From assembly GCA_958295685.1 (NCBI GenBank), contig OY282366.1, positions 1 to 64,000 of the forward strand: a stretch of 64,000 nucleotides of DNA. Reading direction: 5' to 3'. How positions within the stretch are numbered: the first letter of the stretch is position 1; each line of letters starts with the position of its first letter. Below are positions 1 to 9,000 of this stretch, piece after piece. A program made the translations under genes and the position numbers. A model generated the notes under the pieces. The model did not search any database. It saw only the letters and a list, made by a program, of their open reading frames with translations, and was not told where the DNA came from. Source of the DNA: an uncultured Dehalococcoidia bacterium (GTDB lineage: Bacteria > Chloroflexota > Dehalococcoidia > Lucifugimonadales > CATQGZ01).

Positions 1-1477
1 TGCGGAGTGGCGTCGGGCTGTCTTCGGTCGGTGCAAACGAGGACATGACCAGGACATGCTTCCCGGCGTTCGTTTCCCCGACAGCCGGGACAGTATGCCC
101 TAGGACCACTGTGCGCGTGCTCCCCGAAGCCTCGGAGGGCCACCCGATTTCCACGCCACGAGTTTGAGTGCCGGTCGGCGTTTGGGAGTGACTCAGTATC
201 TCCGCGGTTTCGATGCGGAGCCACTCACCACGCTCGGCAATACCCCCTGGCGAGCCGATGTTCATCAGCAGGTACGGATACTCCTGAGGGATCACAAATC
301 CTGTGGACACGGAGATGTTGTTCGCCACCAGCGTAACGTTTGAGTTGTAGAGATCGGGGGTAGCGCCAGCTATGCATATCCACATGGTGGGCGTGGTCGC
401 GGGCGTGTCGGCTGTGCCCACAGCGACCGCCATGAACGTCGTGACGGTCGCGTAAGCAACGCCCTGGGCAGGCGCGGCGTGGCTGACGACGACTCGCTTG
501 ATCGTTCCCAGGTCCTGATCCGCTACATCCGGGAGCAGGGTTAGGGGGTCGAACGTCGTAGTCCGGGCCCCCGTGCGGATGAGCGGTGCCTCGAAGTAGA
601 TCGTGTCGTCAGGGAGCTTGGCCTTGCCCCAACGGGAGGTATCGCCTTCGCGGGCCGCCGTCGCTATCGCGTTCTCGTAGGTCCGAACCGCCTTCAAGAC
701 TTGGTACCGCGCTGTGCCCGCCGCTGCCGCGTCCCATCCGGGCGCCAGCATCACTAGGCGGTTGCCGACACGCTTGGCGATGTACTTCGCGCCCGCCTGA
801 CCCGTCGCTGGGTCTGCGGCGTTGTCGGGGTCCACGATGCCCCAGTCGGCACTGGACGCGCCCAGCCAGTGCGCCAGGAACGAGGATGGCCGGTCGCCGT
901 CGGCCATGTCCTCGGACAGCGCCACAGCATTCCATGTCGCCCCTACCGTGTCCCACATGAACAGCGACCAGGCCGTCCCGATCAAACCCAGTGCCCAGCG
1001 GGTCCAACTTCCGTCGGCCTCCAGGTGGGTGAAATCGAAGCCTCCCCGCCAGTCGCCGGGGGGACGGCTGGACCACGCCGCCGTCCGATAGACGGCACCC
1101 CCGTTCTCGTGTGCCGTGCTCGTATCCGACGACGTGATGTCGGCATCGGCCGCTATCCCGGCCGTGCCCGCCACGGTGCTGGCCGTCCACGCCGTCCAGT
1201 GCTCCGCCAGCGCCGCCGCCAAGTATCCGAGGCCGAGCTCGAGTGCTGATGCCGTAACCCGCTTGGCCGTGATCCCCTTCGCCACCTCACTGATCTTCGC
1301 CGCTGCGTATTGGACGTTGATCAGCGCGTCCCGCTCAGCTTGTGTCAGCGATAAGGGCCGCACATACGTCTGGGACGCCCCGTTCACCATCGTGAAAATG
1401 AGGCGGCTGTTCGGTACGTCTAACTCTACCGCCTTGACGTACCCGCCGGTTAGGTCTGCTCCGTCCAGCGCCGGCAT
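1..1477 (-). CDS. Large late protein, probably fibre or other virion structural component (partial, runs off left edge)
   Basis: Reading from an ATG at 1477 towards position 1 there is no stop codon, so at least 492 residues are coded and the C-terminus lies outside the window. The protein begins MPALDGADLTGG, and is rich in Ala, Thr, Gly and Trp with no catalytic motif I recognise. The composition and the place at the downstream end of the late operon, after the fibre-like and lysis genes, suggest a structural or receptor-related protein. The start is 7 bases after the stop of the upstream gene at 1485; an ATG at 1485 overlapping that stop closes after a few codons and is not used. Function is inferred from position only. 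Confidence 0.75.
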   Translation of the reverse strand, partial: MPALDGADLTGGYVKAVELDVPNSRLIFTMVNGASQTYVRPLSLTQAERDALINVQYAAAKISEVAKGITAKRVTASALELGLGYLAAALAEHWTAWTASTVAGTAGIAADADITSSDTSTAHENGGAVYRTAAWSSRPPGDWRGGFDFTHLEADGSWTRWALGLIGTAWSLFMWDTVGATWNAVALSEDMADGDRPSSFLAHWLGASSADWGIVDPDNAADPATGQAGAKYIAKRVGNRLVMLAPGWDAAAAGTARYQVLKAVRTYENAIATAAREGDTSRWGKAKLPDDTIYFEAPLIRTGARTTTFDPLTLLPDVADQDLGTIKRVVVSHAAPAQGVAYATVTTFMAVAVGTADTPATTPTMWICIAGATPDLYNSNVTLVANNISVSTGFVIPQEYPYLLMNIGSPGGIAERGEWLRIETAEILSHSQTPTGTQTRGVEIGWPSEASGSTRTVVLGHTVPAVGETNAGKHVLVMSSFAPTEDSPTPLR

Positions 1478-1484
1478 CTAGGCA

Positions 1485-2186
1485 TCAAACCGGCACGGGA
1501 GGGATCTGGTCCTTGAGGCGCTTGATGACGTTCCGCAGCCCGGTCTGGTGTTCCGTGAGGTGTCCGTGCAGCGTCCCGAATACGAGATCGGGGAGCAGCT
1601 TGTCGCACATCTCGCTTATCGACACATGAGCATCGAACGTTTGGCCCCAGTAATGGGTGTTCTTCTGCGAGTCTACTATCTCGTCCCGGTCACCGTGAAT
1701 CAGGATCTGACGGCTCGTAACGTTCACGCGAAGATTGAGGGTGGCCACTGTATCCTGCCCGTACGAGGACTGACCGCCGTCGTTGAAATTGTACTGCGTC
1801 TGGTGGATGCGCGGCCAGACGAGTCGGTTGACCAGCAGGCGGGGTCGGTTGGTCATGGGCACGACCAACGCTGCGTATGGGTAGCCAGCCAGCACCTCGA
1901 TCCGGCTTTCGACCCTGTTGGGGGTGGGCGCCGAATCGGTTGCGGCGACGACTATTTCGTACGAGTCTCCCGGGATCCGCGGAGCGGAGCACTTCAGATC
2001 GTACTGGTCCGATTCCTTCTCCAGCGTGGCCTCCGACTGAAACGGGCCAGTGTCGGCCAGCTCGACGGTGAGCGTTCCAACGCCTCCCGCTGGTTTCACG
2101 TGGAACGTGAGGCGGGTGCCAGCGAGAGGGGTGCCAGGGTCGCCGGCGCGTCTGTAGGTCATAGTGAGTGGCGGCGTGCTGCTCAT
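1485..2186 (-). CDS. Late protein of unknown function (233 aa)
   Basis: The N-terminal half resembles a beta-sandwich: it reads as alternating hydrophobic strands with few helices formers, around residues 10-100 (LTFHVKP, LTVELADTG, YEIVVAATDSAP), which would suit an Ig-like fold. The C-terminal half contains YPYAALVVPM and several His-rich stretches. No family is recognised. The ATG at 2186 overlaps the stop of the upstream HNH gene by ATGA, so translation is coupled. It lies among late genes downstream of the lysis-like cluster; a structural or host-interaction role is possible but not shown. Confidence 0.7.
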   Translation of the reverse strand: MSSTPPLTMTYRRAGDPGTPLAGTRLTFHVKPAGGVGTLTVELADTGPFQSEATLEKESDQYDLKCSAPRIPGDSYEIVVAATDSAPTPNRVESRIEVLAGYPYAALVVPMTNRPRLLVNRLVWPRIHQTQYNFNDGGQSSYGQDTVATLNLRVNVTSRQILIHGDRDEIVDSQKNTHYWGQTFDAHVSISEMCDKLLPDLVFGTLHGHLTEHQTGLRNVIKRLKDQIPPVPV

Positions 2187-2692
2187 GACGGTGCTCCGGT
2201 CAAGATGGATTCGATCCGGTTCAACTCGTTCCGGTCAAACGTCAGCCCGTACGCGAGCTTCACCAGCGTGTAGTCCCAACAATACCACATCTTATGGTGC
2301 TCCGGTACCCATTCCCCGACGCCTTTCGGCCCCTTCTCATGGCGGTTCACCTCTGGAATGGACAGCATGAGGTTTGCCATGTCGGACTGGAATTCCTTCC
2401 AGCGGTCCTCGCTCCATCCGTCGGCGCCCGACTGCAACGCTTCCTCGATCGGCACGATGTGGTCCACATCGGTTTCCGCTGGGGCCGTTACCACGTCGTC
2501 CGAGTAGGGCAACTTGAGCGGATAGCCGCCCAAGCCACGGGCGATCTCGGGTTCTTTGTCGCGGTACACCCATGGCGTTCGCACGGACGTTGCCGTGACG
2601 GTGGGCACCAGTGTCTCAGGACCATACCGGAGCCGCGCCTGGGCTACGAGCCATCGGCGCAACTGAACCGACTCTAGGGCTCGAGAATTCAT
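2183..2692 (-). CDS. HNH-type nuclease, DUF1524/GmrSD C-terminal-like
   Basis: 169 residues. The central motif DVDHIVPIEEA near residue 75 followed by about 40 residues and NLMLSIPEVNRHEKGPK, GEWVPEH and a WYCWDY segment matches the pattern of small HNH proteins of the DUF1524 class (DHIVPL...NL...N..K....W.P). In these families the His of DHIVP and the later Asn/His coordinate the metal and cleave DNA. It could act in packaging-linked DNA cutting, degradation of host or rival DNA, or be a homing-type passenger. It sits among late genes, ATGA-coupled to the next gene downstream. The family call is from motif recognition, the role is inference. Confidence 0.75.
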   Translation of the reverse strand: MNSRALESVQLRRWLVAQARLRYGPETLVPTVTATSVRTPWVYRDKEPEIARGLGGYPLKLPYSDDVVTAPAETDVDHIVPIEEALQSGADGWSEDRWKEFQSDMANLMLSIPEVNRHEKGPKGVGEWVPEHHKMWYCWDYTLVKLAYGLTFDRNELNRIESILTGAPS

Positions 2693-2701
2693 GAGGCTGG
2701 T

Positions 2702-3160
2702 CTACGTCGCGACGGCGAACCCGGCCTTTTCCGCGTACGGCGCCGTGCCCGCCTTGTCCGCCGGAACGAAGGCATCCAACTGCGGCTCGGCGATCTTGAA
2801 GGTCATCGACCCGTCGCTTTCGACGACCACCACCGCGTTGTAGCTGTGTGCGCCGGAAGTGTCGAAGACGATCACGACGCCGTTCACGTCCTGCTGCATC
2901 GACACGGCCCCCGCCATGAAGACGGAGTAGTTGTCGCAGTCGCGCTTCTCGTGGTCGTAGACGGGGAACCGGGAGCCGGTCGCCTTGAAATCCTCGAGCC
3001 ATGTCGCTTCGTCCTGCACGCAGTACAGCGTGTCCGCGACGAGGAGCTGGAGATGGCTCAACGGCCCCTTATCCCAGAGCTTCTGGAAGTCCGTGGCGGT
3101 GACCGTGGCGGTGACCGTCTTCACTTGGGGCGGGTCGATAGTCTTCGGTGTGTCGCTCAT
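2702..3160 (-). CDS. Possible papain/transglutaminase-like cysteine peptidase domain protein (152 aa)
   Basis: The segment RDCDNYSVFMAGA, then GAHSYNAVVVV, then KIAEPQLDAFV gives a Cys...His...Glu/Pro-Gln order seen in the C-terminal papain-like domain of the MOA agglutinin family and related phage proteins (DCDD...GH.N...EPQ). This would make it a cysteine hydrolase, possibly assisting lysis or host entry. The start at 3160 is preferred over an upstream ATG at 3175 because it overlaps the previous stop by ATGA and has GGAGG 8 bases upstream. Family assignment is tentative. Confidence 0.6.
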   Translation of the reverse strand: MSDTPKTIDPPQVKTVTATVTATDFQKLWDKGPLSHLQLLVADTLYCVQDEATWLEDFKATGSRFPVYDHEKRDCDNYSVFMAGAVSMQQDVNGVVIVFDTSGAHSYNAVVVVESDGSMTFKIAEPQLDAFVPADKAGTAPYAEKAGFAVAT

Positions 3161-3570
3161 ACGATTGGCCTCCATGCTTGGATGTCGAGGGTAAACGGGC
3201 GGCCCGCCAACGCGGCGGTAAGCTCGCCCAGCGCGGACGTGCTGTTGGACACTCCCCAGCCTTGCTTAGGCCAGTGCACGATCTTCTTGCCGGGCGCGAT
3301 GCATCCTAGAAGCTCGGATGGCCAGTTGGCCACGTGGAACCGGATGCCGCTCCTGTCCGGCACGTCGCGTACGAGGTACAGCTTCTTCTTCAGCCGAGGG
3401 CTCCACGTGCGTTCGCACTGGTAGGTTCCCAGCGGGATGCAGGACACGTCTTCGCGGTTGTCCTTCCACGGCAACTCGACGGTGAACAGCGGGCTGTCGA
3501 TGCCGGGCACGTACAACGCGCCGAACGTGCCGTTCTCGGAAGACGACACGCGGAGCAACTGGACAGTCAT
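3157..3570 (-). CDS. DUF5675 family protein, lysis-cluster
   Basis: 137 residues with the family pattern: an N-terminal beta region, FTVELPWKDN near residue 29, SCIPLGTYQCERTW, then VRDVPDRSGIRFHVANWPSELLGCIAPGK. DUF5675 proteins are common in phage lysis and late regions and carry conserved His and Cys residues resembling L,D-transpeptidase-type catalytic residues, which suggests action on cell wall peptides; the activity is not established. It is directly adjacent to a holin-like membrane gene. The ATG at 3570 directly abuts the preceding stop codon. Confidence 0.8.
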   Translation of the reverse strand: MTVQLLRVSSSENGTFGALYVPGIDSPLFTVELPWKDNREDVSCIPLGTYQCERTWSPRLKKKLYLVRDVPDRSGIRFHVANWPSELLGCIAPGKKIVHWPKQGWGVSNSTSALGELTAALAGRPFTLDIQAWRPIV

Positions 3571-4107
3571 TCACTTCCGATTCTTGACCATCTCGGCGAC
3601 CTTGCCGGGCGCAACGCCCCAGGCACGCAGTCCGTCGCCCACCTTCGGGCCGCCCAAGTGCTTCTCGCCCGATCTGGCTCCGAAAAACCAGCCCACGGCG
3701 ATGAACGCCATGCTGCTGATGGACTCCATGTTGGCCCCGACGGTGGAGTGGCGGATCAGCACGGCGACCAGCAAGAAGGTCAGCACGGGGCGTACCAGCC
3801 CACGGATCAGGTCGAGGATCGTGAGCAGTCCGGCGGCCCACTTCGGCACGGCGTGCCCGGCGGCAAAGCTGAAGCTGTCGGCCTTGTAGCTGTCGCGGAA
3901 GGCGCCCCAGGACGCGGTGACTTCCTTCCCCCGCGTCGTCTCGGCGGCCACCTTGACGTTCGCCTCCGCCTCCGCGCTAAGTTCCTTGATGTCCAACTCG
4001 CGCATGGCCAACGCCTGCTTGTGCTCGTCGCGCTTGGCGAAAAACCCCATTATCGGGCCGACCAGCCCGCCCAACCCGCCGCCCAGGAACCCCAGTATCT
4101 CTTGCAC
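3571..4107 (-). CDS. Membrane protein, holin candidate (178 aa)
   Basis: Starts with a glycine-rich hydrophobic N-terminus (GFLGGGLGGLVGPIMGFF), then a charged helix (residues 25-60), then hydrophobic segments around 85-115 (GLVRPVLTFLLVAVLIR) and 125-140 (AFIAVGWFFGAR). This three-hydrophobic-segment layout, with an RP motif preceding one segment and a short G-rich turn, resembles the 3TM holin families of phages and gene transfer agents. It is next to the DUF5675 gene and other small membrane genes, so a lysis function is likely. The start codon is GTG at 4107. Confidence 0.6.
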   Translation of the reverse strand: MQEILGFLGGGLGGLVGPIMGFFAKRDEHKQALAMRELDIKELSAEAEANVKVAAETTRGKEVTASWGAFRDSYKADSFSFAAGHAVPKWAAGLLTILDLIRGLVRPVLTFLLVAVLIRHSTVGANMESISSMAFIAVGWFFGARSGEKHLGGPKVGDGLRAWGVAPGKVAEMVKNRK

Positions 4108-4108
4108 G

Positions 4109-4303
4109 TCAGTCTTCCTCCGCCATGCGCCGCGCTACAGCCTCGGCCTGCGCGAACGTCTTGATGACTTCGCCCTTGTCGATGTCGGTCACCTCCCCGA
4201 CGAAGTAGAACACGTCGTGGTACTCGTTGACTGCTGAGGCGACGATGAAGTGCTTGCCCTTGATGTCGAGTATCCGCGTCCGCCCGTGGATCGTCACAGC
4301 CAT
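4109..4303 (-). CDS. Small protein of unknown function (64 aa)
   Basis: Begins MAVTIHGRTRILDI and reads as a compact beta-rich domain with an alternating pattern (KHFIVASAVNEYHDVFYFVGEV) and a C-terminal helix ending RRMAEED. The ATG at 4303 is chosen over an in-frame GTG at 4324 because a G-rich Shine-Dalgarno-like stretch precedes it and the overlap with the upstream gene is short (10 bases). No family is recognised. Confidence 0.6.
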   Translation of the reverse strand: MAVTIHGRTRILDIKGKHFIVASAVNEYHDVFYFVGEVTDIDKGEVIKTFAQAEAVARRMAEED

Positions 4304-4731
4304 GACAGCCCCCACAGAATCCACGCCGTCAAGCAGTTGAAGCCGGGGCCCGTCAAATCACCGATCTTGTCGTATTCTGCGGTCACCCCCTTCGCCTTCT
4401 TGCCCGACAGCTTGGTGTCGTTGTCGAGCTTGCGCCAGTCCTTCGCGACGTTGCGGTGGTAGTCCTCGTCGCCCGCCTCCCGGAGCATGAAGTAGCCGAA
4501 CAGCGCCGTCGCGAACATGGCGTAGATCAGGATCAGCGACGGGGAGCCGGTCTTGAAGATCGCCGCCAGGACGGCCACCAAGCCCACGCCCAGCAGCGAG
4601 ATGACGACGCAGACGAGGTAGTGGCCGAGCCACGACAGCCGCTGGTCCTGGTGGGCACCGTACCACAACCGCTTCACGCCGTGCGTGACGCCCCGGACGA
4701 TGTTCTTGAACCCGCCGCCTTCAACTCCCAT
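4294..4731 (-). CDS. Membrane protein in lysis-like cluster (145 aa)
   Basis: After a basic N-terminus (residues 1-32, containing WYGAHQDQR) come two adjacent hydrophobic segments, about residues 37-62 and 67-83, then a charged region (DYHRNVAKDWRKLD) and a hydrophobic C-terminus ending AWILWGLSWL. Probably an inner-membrane protein with two or three spans. It overlaps the next gene upstream and belongs to a run of four small membrane genes (3571-5606), a typical setting for holin, antiholin or spanin functions. No specific family recognised. Confidence 0.65.
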   Translation of the reverse strand: MGVEGGGFKNIVRGVTHGVKRLWYGAHQDQRLSWLGHYLVCVVISLLGVGLVAVLAAIFKTGSPSLILIYAMFATALFGYFMLREAGDEDYHRNVAKDWRKLDNDTKLSGKKAKGVTAEYDKIGDLTGPGFNCLTAWILWGLSWL

Positions 4732-4894
4732 CAGTCTCCTCCCGCTTGTCGCACCAGCGCATCGCTGCCAAGCCCGCGCCGATCAAGCCGAACATGACGA
4801 CGAGAACGACGATGGCGTCGAACGGGCCGCCGGGCGCACGTGCGGCCTCGGCTAGCTGGCAGACGCACGAGTTGCCGTGGTGGCAGGGACACAT
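4721..4894 (-). CDS. Cys-rich single-span membrane peptide (57 aa)
   Basis: Begins MCPCHHGNSCVC, then one transmembrane segment at about residues 29-47 (IVVLVVMFGLIGAGLAAM), then a charged tail (WCDKREETDGS). The ATG at 4894 overlaps the previous stop by ATGA. The layout (short periplasmic or cytoplasmic Cys cluster plus one span) fits a small lysis accessory protein. A much longer in-frame extension upstream translates as Arg-rich shadow sequence and is rejected. Confidence 0.6.
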   Translation of the reverse strand: MCPCHHGNSCVCQLAEAARAPGGPFDAIVVLVVMFGLIGAGLAAMRWCDKREETDGS

Positions 4895-5271
4895 CAGCGC
4901 TGGGTTCCCGTCAGCCTCCGTGGGCCGTCGAACTGGACGCGGTAGAACTTGCCGCCCGGCTTGTCCACGCCCACGAAACGAGGCTCGGCCAGCACCAGCC
5001 GGAACCAGCCGTCGTGTCCGGTGGCCCGCCCGTATTCCTCGAACTCGCCGGGGCCGACGCGGCGCGACAGGACGATCATGTCGCCGTCTTCGCACCGATA
5101 CGTCAGAACCCGCTCCTCGTAGTTGAGCTTCTTCTCGCTGGACATCAGCCCAGCGCCGGGCTCCAGCACGTAGACGATGCCGCCGCGCCGTTCCTTGACC
5201 AGCGTCTCGCCTTCGAGGATGAAGCGCCCCGACCTCCCGCTGTCGCCGTACTCCAGTCCGTGCTCGCTCAT
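4894..5271 (-). CDS. Late protein of unknown function (125 aa)
   Basis: A soluble, charged, beta-rich protein beginning MSEHGLEYGDSG with segments GRFILEGETLVKERRGG, VYVLEPG and DMIVLSRRVGPG. No family recognised. ATGA-type coupling connects it to the downstream Cys-rich peptide, and its own ATG at 5271 shares a base with the preceding TAA. It sits within the lysis-like cluster. Confidence 0.65.
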   Translation of the reverse strand: MSEHGLEYGDSGRSGRFILEGETLVKERRGGIVYVLEPGAGLMSSEKKLNYEERVLTYRCEDGDMIVLSRRVGPGEFEEYGRATGHDGWFRLVLAEPRFVGVDKPGGKFYRVQFDGPRRLTGTQR

Positions 5272-5606
5272 TAGTCTCCCCTGTTGCGCTTGAGTTGTTC
5301 CTCGATCCGGGCCAGCCGTTCGGTCATCTCCCGGTGGAATTCCTTCTGTTCCTTGACGGATTCCTTCAACGTCTCGTCAACGGAGTCGAAGCGGTCGCGC
5401 CCACGGTCGAGGCGTTCCATGAAGTCGGCGCGATCCCGCCGTTGCGCCTCTTCCACCGCCTTGAGGCGGGCGTCCTGCTCCGCTTCATGGACGGCGGCGT
5501 CCTTCAACTCTTTGTCGCGCCCCTTCACCAGACTCCGGGCCGTAGCCCAGAAGGTGATGGCGGTGAGCGCGACGCCGCCGACGACGTGCCATAGCGTCAA
5601 GTCCAT
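5271..5606 (-). CDS. Single-span membrane protein with long coiled coil, i-spanin-like (111 aa)
   Basis: One N-terminal transmembrane segment (about residues 5-24, LWHVVGGVALTAITFWA) followed by about 85 residues of highly charged heptad-like helix (KELKDAAVHEAEQDARLKAV ... ERLARIEEQLKRNRGD). This N-in, coiled-coil-out layout is that of inner-membrane spanins (Rz type) and of some chemotaxis-like hemolysin XhlA proteins of phages. Its location next to holin candidates supports a lysis role. No lipoprotein o-spanin partner is seen embedded in it. Confidence 0.6.
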   Translation of the reverse strand: MDLTLWHVVGGVALTAITFWATARSLVKGRDKELKDAAVHEAEQDARLKAVEEAQRRDRADFMERLDRGRDRFDSVDETLKESVKEQKEFHREMTERLARIEEQLKRNRGD

Positions 5607-5608
5607 GT

Positions 5609-6040
5609 CTACCGCTGCTCGAACTGAGTGGTGAAACTGGCGGAGTCCTGCGTTCTACCGTTGGACGCCCGAACCGTAAAGGTAAGCGGAACGTCGGTGG
5701 GCGTCACGTCGATGTCCTGCGTGAGTGCCATGTCCACGATGCGCCGCGTGCCCGTCTGCTGTTCGAAGTCGGCCTGTAGCGTCGTCTCGCCGAAGTTGAC
5801 GTTCTCTTGGCCGTCCAGCCGAATCCAGCGGGGAAACGGCGTCCCGCTGATGGTCACCTGGACGAGTCGCCGCTGTGCGGGGCTGCCTACCTCCCGGACC
5901 GGTCCCAGCACGATGTCCACGGCGGCGGACCCGGCGGCCTTCGCCCACACGGGGAAGTCGCCCTCGAACACCGCGTCGTAGGACTGGTCGCCAATGGCCA
6001 GCCCTGCGTCGTCGGACAGGTCGCCTAGGCGGCTGGGCAT
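5609..6040 (-). CDS. Virion-associated protein of unknown function (143 aa)
   Basis: Begins MPSRLGDLSDDAGLAIG and consists of alternating beta-type segments (VDIVLGPVREVG, VQVTISGTPFPRWIRLDG, DVPLTFTVRASNG) with no catalytic motif. The repeated short strands suggest an Ig-like or fibre-associated domain. The ATG at 6040 shares its A with the TAA of the upstream 1199-residue fibre-like protein, so the two are co-translated. Confidence 0.65.
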   Translation of the reverse strand: MPSRLGDLSDDAGLAIGDQSYDAVFEGDFPVWAKAAGSAAVDIVLGPVREVGSPAQRRLVQVTISGTPFPRWIRLDGQENVNFGETTLQADFEQQTGTRRIVDMALTQDIDVTPTDVPLTFTVRASNGRTQDSASFTTQFEQR

Positions 6041-9000
6041 TAGCCGGGCCTGATCCAGTAGCGGATGGTCGAGTCGCGTGGCGTCGGCAAGGCGTCGTAG
6101 GCGGCCTGCGTGACGCTCTGGTTGTGCCTATCCACGTAGGCCGCGACTTCCTGCCGTACCTGCTGGATGCTCGCGCCCACGTCCGCCGCGATCCAGTTGC
6201 CGGACTCCCTGGACCAGAAGATTTCGACGCCCGCCCGGAACAAGGTCGAGCCTAGGAAGTCGTCGCCGTTGCCCAACTCGAGCTTCCAGTGGACGGGCAT
6301 GGCGAACGGGTTGGCGAGCGGCGCGCTGACGTAGAAGTGGTTCAACGGCGATCCGACGTTCGTCAACGGGTAGTTCGTGCCGTCGATCACCAGTGTGGCG
6401 GGCACTCGCGAGTCCGTCGAGGACCAGATGACGGTCAGCCGTCGCCTTACTTGGACGGTGCCGAAGGTGTTCGGGTACCACGCGACGATCACGCCGTGCG
6501 GCACGTTCGGCAGCGCGTAGGTGCCGTCGCCGCCCAGCGGGGCCGTAGCCCGCTGGACCAGCGGCCACGTGTAGTCCTCCGTCACGACGAAGTGGTCGCC
6601 GTCGTCGGGATCCGCCGGCGGCGTCGCCCCGCTGGGCGTGTTCGGCGACCGGATGCTGCCGGTAGGCGTCTTGGCCTCGCGGACCTTCGGGTTGCCGACG
6701 AAGTACTGGCGTCCGGCGTCGCCGTCGGAGTCCCGCAAGTTGACGGGGATCGCCTCGCTGAAATCGGGCCGGGCCTCCGGCGGCACTTGCACGGTGCGGA
6801 AGTGCCGCCACCGAGTCGTTACGCCGCTCCACGGCACTGCCTGGAGCCCCAACTCTTCCGCAATAGCAAGCTCGACGCCATTGAAGTACAAGATGTCCCA
6901 CGCTGCGGTAGCGCCCAGGCTCACGTCCAGAACATACACGTCGATCTGGTGCGTGGTCCCCGAGTAGCGCATAGCGGCCAGCCCGGCGTAGATGCGCCCG
7001 TTCGTGCTGTCCGAGTCATCGTCGATGGAGCCCCGCGTGACCGGCGGACCGCTCCAGTCCCAGTCGGAACCCTGCGCCGCGAAGGTCGCCAGGAATGGAG
7101 CCATCGCCAGAACTTCACGGACCACCAGCGTCGTCGTGCTGGACTTCTTGGCCGTCGGCAGATCGTCTACTGCGGGCGACACGTCGGCGGTGCGGGCGAT
7201 GTTCGCCGACAGCTTGTCGTCGGGCACGTCGTCGGTGTTGTCCTCGCGTGCCCACGTGGCCGTGGGGTTGAGCGTGGCCACCTTGTCGCGGTCGCGGTTC
7301 GGGTACCAGCCCGCGTCGTCGGGCGTCACGTCGTCGTTCAACTGCGGGACGTCGCTGACCGGGAGCTTGTCGGTACTGTCGAGCCGCGCAAGATCGGTCG
7401 GCAGGTCGCCGTCGGGGATGCGGCCGTCGCTCCCCTTGATCACCACGTTCTCGGAAAGCTCGCTGTCGGGGATCTTCACGCCGCTGTTGCGGAGTGCGTA
7501 CGGCTCGATGCGAGACTCCTTGAACTGCACGCGCAGGGTCGCACCGATGGACTGGTCGCTGCCGTAGAGCAACGTCCGTCCGTTGTGCGCCAAGTACCCG
7601 GTCTGGGCGTCCGCCCCCGGCGTATCGGTGTCCCGCTCGTCGAACGCCGTGTCGATCACGCTCGACGAGTGGGTGATCGCATTGTCGCCCTGGTTGAGGT
7701 TCGGCAGGTCCAACAGCTGACTAACGAGGATCTCCCGCGTCGTGTAGTTGATCGCCTGCTCGATCTCGGCGACGATGGTGAACCGGATGTGCGTCGTGCC
7801 TGCGGGGATCACCGGGCCTAGGCCCAGCCCGCCGGGAATGCCGCCGTACCGCTGGCTGGCTGTGACGAACGCGCCGTACTCGCCGTCCTCGCTCTCGGCC
7901 CCGATGCGCTGACGGAATGCCTGCTTCTGGTCCTCGGTGAGCGTGGCGTTGTCCACCGTCGAGATCGCCACGTCCAGCACGTCGGCGGCGTTGATCTTTC
8001 TGTCGATGTTGGTCTGGAGCAGGTCCCGCACGGCCTTGACGACCGCTGCATCTACCAGCTTGCCAGCCGTCCCGGTGGTCACGTCCGCGAGAACCGCACG
8101 CACGTGCGCCAGCACTTCTTTCAGCGAGAGCGGGCTGATCGCCTTGTCTCCGACGGTTCCCGCCTCCGCCTCGACCTCCGTCGCGAACGTAGTGGCTACT
8201 ACACCGTCTCCGCCCCCACCGGAACCGCCGGCGTCACGCGAGATGACGATCTTGTTGTCCGCCGTGGCGTAGCGCACCGTCCGCGTCGCGCTGGCGTTGG
8301 GCGCACCGGCGGGTTCCTGCCGCACGTGGCGCACTTGGATCTTGTACACGTCGCCCTCTTCGGCCACCTCTTTGTACTCCAACTCCTCGAAGTACATCTG
8401 GGACAGCGTGGAGAATGCCGCCGACGTGCCGCCGCTCGTATTCAAGTTGCGCGGCCCGTACTCAGTGTCGGTCAACAGCGTCGTGTCCGCCGCGCTCCGC
8501 GTGCGCACCAGCCGCACTTGAGTACCGGTACGCGCACCGCCGGACGGCGCGGCCTCTTGGATCGTGCCGGTTGCCGTCGCCACGATCTGCAACAGCCCCT
8601 CTTCGGCGGCGGTGATGGTGATGGACTGCAAGTCGGTCCACGCGCCCAGCACGCCGTCGGCGGGTACGGCGTAGTCCACCTGCGCGGCCAGCGCGGAGCG
8701 GCGCAGAACGGCGGGAGACGCCGTTCCACCGCTTCCGCCGCCGTCCGCTCCAGCCGGACCCCGGAGGTCCACCGCGTCAGCCTTGGCGGCGACAATTCCC
8801 GTGGCGCCGAGATAGCCAATAGCAGGCTTCGGTCCTGGTGCCGGCCCAGTAGCAGTCCAGTCGTCAATCTTGAGGTGGCGCTTCTCGCCGTCCACCTCCA
8901 TCGAGAAGTCCGGTGTCCAAGACGAGTTGCCGTGCTGTCCGTCGATGTTCAGGTTTTCGGCCTCGAGCGTCTCGGCCCGGAAGGCCGGTCGCTGACCGAC